Positions 6,338 through 8,343 of a stretch of DNA of 8,343 nt are shown here, piece after piece. The translations under genes were made by a program, and so were the position numbers. Position 1 is the first letter of the stretch. Every line of letters starts with the position of its first letter. The notes under the pieces are model-generated. The model did not search any database. It worked only from the letters and a program-made list of their open reading frames with translations, and had not been told where the DNA came from. This stretch comes from PVC group bacterium. Lineage in GTDB: Bacteria; Verrucomicrobiota; Kiritimatiellia; UBA8416; PXDI01. Location: assembly GCA_003565095.1 (NCBI GenBank), contig PXDI01000139.1:1-8343 (forward strand). The letters run 5' to 3'.

Positions 6338-7468
6338 TTACCGGAATGCCGGCATAGTGTTGTTGAGGTAGGCATCTTTCAGCGCTTCAGCGAGGCCCGG
6401 TACAAACTTCAGCGGCGCGCCGTCGTCCCACGTCTTTTCTTTAATCCGTTCTGCGAGGCTGACGACATTTGTATTGTTCTGGATATAGTCCACTACGCGG
6501 GTATGCGGAGTTGCGGCGGGAATGCCGCAGAGCACCGGAGTGCCATTGCGGACGGCGTCAACGGTCTGCCACAGTTTGTTCCAGTAGGTTGCATCGGGTC
6601 GTCCGTAAATGCGTTCGGTTCCATCGTGCATGGTGGCCTTGAATCCGGAGGGGTCGGCGTAGTCGAAGCTGACGCGTCCTTTTTCAAACTCCAATTCCAT
6701 TACCGGGTTCAGCAGGTCAGGCACACAGTGTGCGGAATAGAACAGTATTTCCGCTCCGGCGGCTTGTACCCGCAAGGCGGCTGCATCAAAATTTTCGATC
6801 GGGTTGGCCCTGAAGCATTGTGCTTCGATTGCTTCCGGTTCGGCGGCGCGGTCGGTTGCCGGTCCCAGCAGATAAAGCATATGGTGCAGAAAATGTGCGG
6901 TGGCATTATTGACGGGGCTGTCATAGATCAGTGCGCCTTCATCGGTCCGTATTCTGCCGGCCCAGTTGTTGCGGCTGTAGTAGGCCTTGCTGCGTGGCCA
7001 CAGTACCAGGCATTTGGCTTGACGTGCGGCACCGAACACTCCTGAGAGAATATCTTTTTTCAGCATTTGCGTGGCATCAGCGAACGACCATTGGTAGCCA
7101 ATGGCGACCGGCAGACCGGACTGCTGTTGTGCGGTATGCATTGCATGGGCTTCATCCAATGTTGCGCAGAGCGGTTTTTCACAGAGCACTGCACTGCCGT
7201 GCTGCAGCGCCAGACTGGTGAGCGGCGCATGCAGTTGGATCGGGGGCGACATCACAACCAGATCGGCTTGCAATCCGCGCTCATAGAGCGCCTGCAAGGA
7301 AGTTTCGAGCGGAATGCCCTGCTGTTGAATTTCGTCGAGTTTGGTGCAATTGCGCGGAGCGGGGTCGGCGCAGCCGGTAATATTAATCGACTGTTCAGTC
7401 CCGTGCGTCAGCAATTCATCAAGATATTTGTTACCGTAGCCGCCGATTCCGGCAATGAAGACATTCAA
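6338..7468 (-). CDS. Gfo/Idh/MocA-family oxidoreductase
   Basis: A 376-residue NAD(P)-dependent oxidoreductase of the family acting on sugars, cyclitols and related compounds. The N-terminus MNVFIAGIGGYG is a Rossmann beta-alpha-beta with GxGxxG at residues 7-12. CEKPL (96-100) holds the conserved catalytic-area Lys98. The usual D-x-G-x-H-x-x-D segment appears as N-A-T-A-H-F-L-H (188-195), keeping His192 but replacing both acids. I chose the TTG at 7468-7466 because GGGAG sits eight bases upstream and the Rossmann strand then starts at residue 2. An in-frame ATG at 7483 would add five residues but has no binding site and lies inside the guaA 3' end. The gene lies between guaA (5 bp) and GH94 (15 bp), suggesting sugar metabolism with the phosphorylase. 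Its substrate is unknown. Confidence 0.9.
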   Translation of the reverse strand: MNVFIAGIGGYGNKYLDELLTHGTEQSINITGCADPAPRNCTKLDEIQQQGIPLETSLQALYERGLQADLVVMSPPIQLHAPLTSLALQHGSAVLCEKPLCATLDEAHAMHTAQQQSGLPVAIGYQWSFADATQMLKKDILSGVFGAARQAKCLVLWPRSKAYYSRNNWAGRIRTDEGALIYDSPVNNATAHFLHHMLYLLGPATDRAAEPEAIEAQCFRANPIENFDAAALRVQAAGAEILFYSAHCVPDLLNPVMELEFEKGRVSFDYADPSGFKATMHDGTERIYGRPDATYWNKLWQTVDAVRNGTPVLCGIPAATPHTRVVDYIQNNTNVVSLAERIKEKTWDDGAPLKFVPGLAEALKDAYLNNTMPAFR

Positions 7469-7473
7469 TGTGC

Positions 7474-8343
7474 TTACTCCCATTCGATGGTTGCGGGGGG
7501 TTTTGAGCTGATATCATATACCACCCGGTTGACGCCCCGCACTTCGTTAATGATGCGATTAGAAATATTGGCCAGAGTTTCATAGGGCAGGCGTGACCAG
7601 TCGGCGGTCATGCCGTCCATGCTTTCCACGACGCGCAGGGCCACCACGTTTTCGTAGGTGCGGCTGTCACCCATTACGCCGACAGTTTGCACCGGCAGCA
7701 GCACGGCGAAAGATTGCCAGATTTCGTCATGTTGCGCCAGTTTACGGACTTCCTCCTGAACGCGCAAATCCGCCTGCTGCAACAGTTCCACCCGTTCGGC
7801 GGTGATATCGCCCAAAATACGTACGGCAAGTCCCGGGCCGGGGAAGGGCTGGCGCCCGACAATTTCCTCCGGCATACCCAGTTCACGGCCCAGCGCGCGC
7901 ACTTCATCTTTGAAAAGTTCGCGCACCGGCTCGATCAATTTAAACTGCAGATCAGGCGGGAGCCCGCCGACGTTGTGATGGCTTTTGATTGTGACCGACG
8001 GTCCACCGAGCGGCGAGAGGCTTTCGATCACATCCGGATAAAGTGTGCCTTGTGCCAGATATTTTACATCGCCGAGTTTACGCGCTTCTTCGGCAAAGAT
8101 ATCGATAAAAACCTTGCCGATAATTTTGCGTTTATCCTCAGGGTCACTTATTCCGCGCAACGCATCCAGAAATGTTTCTCCGGCATGGGCGACTTGCAGG
8201 TTAAGGCCGAAATTGCTGCCGAAAGTCTCCTCTACCTGGCGTGCCTCATCATGGCGCAGCAGTCCATATCAACAAAGATGCAATGCAGGTTTTTGCCGAT
8301 GGCCTGATGCAGCAGCAGTGCGACGACGGCTGAGTCGACCCCG
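7474..8343 (-). CDS. guaA: GMP synthase (glutamine-hydrolysing), 3' part, frameshifted
   Basis: C-terminal ~290 residues of GMP synthase, which converts XMP to GMP using ATP and glutamine in purine synthesis. The window edge cuts the ATP-pyrophosphatase P-loop (GVDSAVV visible; the full motif is SGGVDS). Downstream come ISDPEDKRKIIG, LAQGTLYPDVIES, IKSHHNVGGLP, GRQPFPGPGLAVRILG and the diagnostic terminus ISSKPPATIEWE, all characteristic of GuaA. The N-terminal glutamine amidotransferase domain lies outside the window. The sequence needs a frame change at 8266-8267. Upstream codons read GVDS...CIFVD (8342-8268), downstream ones GLLRHDEARQVEETFG onward (8265-7474). One base is missing from the Asn codon expected between them. 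A TTG at 8160 could open a shorter frame but starts in mid-domain and is not a real start. The gene leads the oxidoreductase-GH94 cluster. Confidence 0.93.
7477..7481 (-). promoter_or_regulatory. Ribosome binding site for the oxidoreductase, inside the guaA end
   Basis: GGGAG on the minus strand is formed by the last codons of guaA (TGG GAG before the TAA). It lies eight bases before the TTG at 7468. It is the reason for preferring that start and implies translational coupling with guaA. Confidence 0.65.
8266..8267 (-). other. Single-base deletion (frameshift) in guaA
   Basis: On the minus strand the sequence runs GTT GAT AT GGA CTG CTG. GuaA proteins have Val-Asp-Asn-Gly-Leu-Leu here, so GTT GAT AAT GGA CTG is expected and one A is missing. 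Without it the frame runs into a TAG about 11 codons later. There is no slippery heptamer or downstream structure that would suggest programmed frameshifting. The protein is intact and well conserved on both sides, so an assembly or sequencing error is most likely. A recent true mutation is the alternative. Confidence 0.85.

Noticed and set aside
6092..7045. A 317-codon plus-strand open frame
   Set aside because: It is antisense to the oxidoreductase and the GH94 N-terminus, both of which have clear family motifs. Its peptide shows no domain and has the composition typical of a shadow frame in GC-rich DNA.
8266..8267. Programmed ribosomal frameshift in guaA
   Set aside because: No slippery heptamer or stimulating structure is visible, and guaA is not known to use programmed frameshifting. 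A missing base is the simpler explanation.
7687..8307. A 206-codon plus-strand open frame
   Set aside because: It is antisense to guaA, which is unambiguous from its conserved motifs.

Overview
The window looks like a bacterial chromosome segment, moderately GC-rich by eye in its genes, with short Shine-Dalgarno-led intergenic gaps and no introns or RNA genes that I can see. The mix of carbohydrate enzymes (GH38, GH94, Gfo/Idh/MocA) and a repeat-laden intergenic region would fit a glycan-degrading member of the Planctomycetota-Verrucomicrobiota group (for example Kiritimatiellota or Lentisphaerota). That placement is an inference and no marker here proves it.

Layout. Positions 1-426 are non-genic and repeat-rich. 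A ~117-bp sequence occurs twice in direct orientation (1-117 and 197-312) with a single G-run indel. A CCCACGGATGGG mini-hairpin is scattered through the region in both orientations, and short tracts read as Pro-(Tyr-Ser-Tyr-Thr)2 on both strands. Positions 427-641 are a leader without a gene. On the + strand follow a GH38 alpha-mannosidase (TTG start, strong ribosome binding site) and, 12 bp later, a CPBP-family membrane protease, probably one transcript. On the - strand, reading right to left, are the 3' part of guaA (GMP synthase, running off the window and carrying a 1-base frameshift as sequenced), a Gfo/Idh/MocA oxidoreductase, and a GH94-family glycoside phosphorylase, spaced 5 and 15 bp apart, so probably one transcript. 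The two transcription units converge, and the GH94 and protease genes overlap tail to tail by 73 bp.

How it works together. GH38, GH94 and the oxidoreductase have no visible signal peptides and should act in the cytoplasm. GH38 would release alpha-mannose from imported glycans or glycosides. GH94 would split a beta-linked di- or oligosaccharide with phosphate to give a sugar 1-phosphate. The oxidoreductase would oxidise or reduce a sugar or cyclitol. This suggests a small intracellular sugar-use locus, but no transporter or regulator is present to name the substrate. guaA is a purine-synthesis housekeeping gene that happens to lead the minus-strand cluster.

I do not see a clear new defence or mobile system. 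The least ordinary signals are the intergenic repeat module with codon-like degeneracy, the guaA frameshift, and the convergent overlap whose extra GH94 tail lies antisense to the protease active-site motif.
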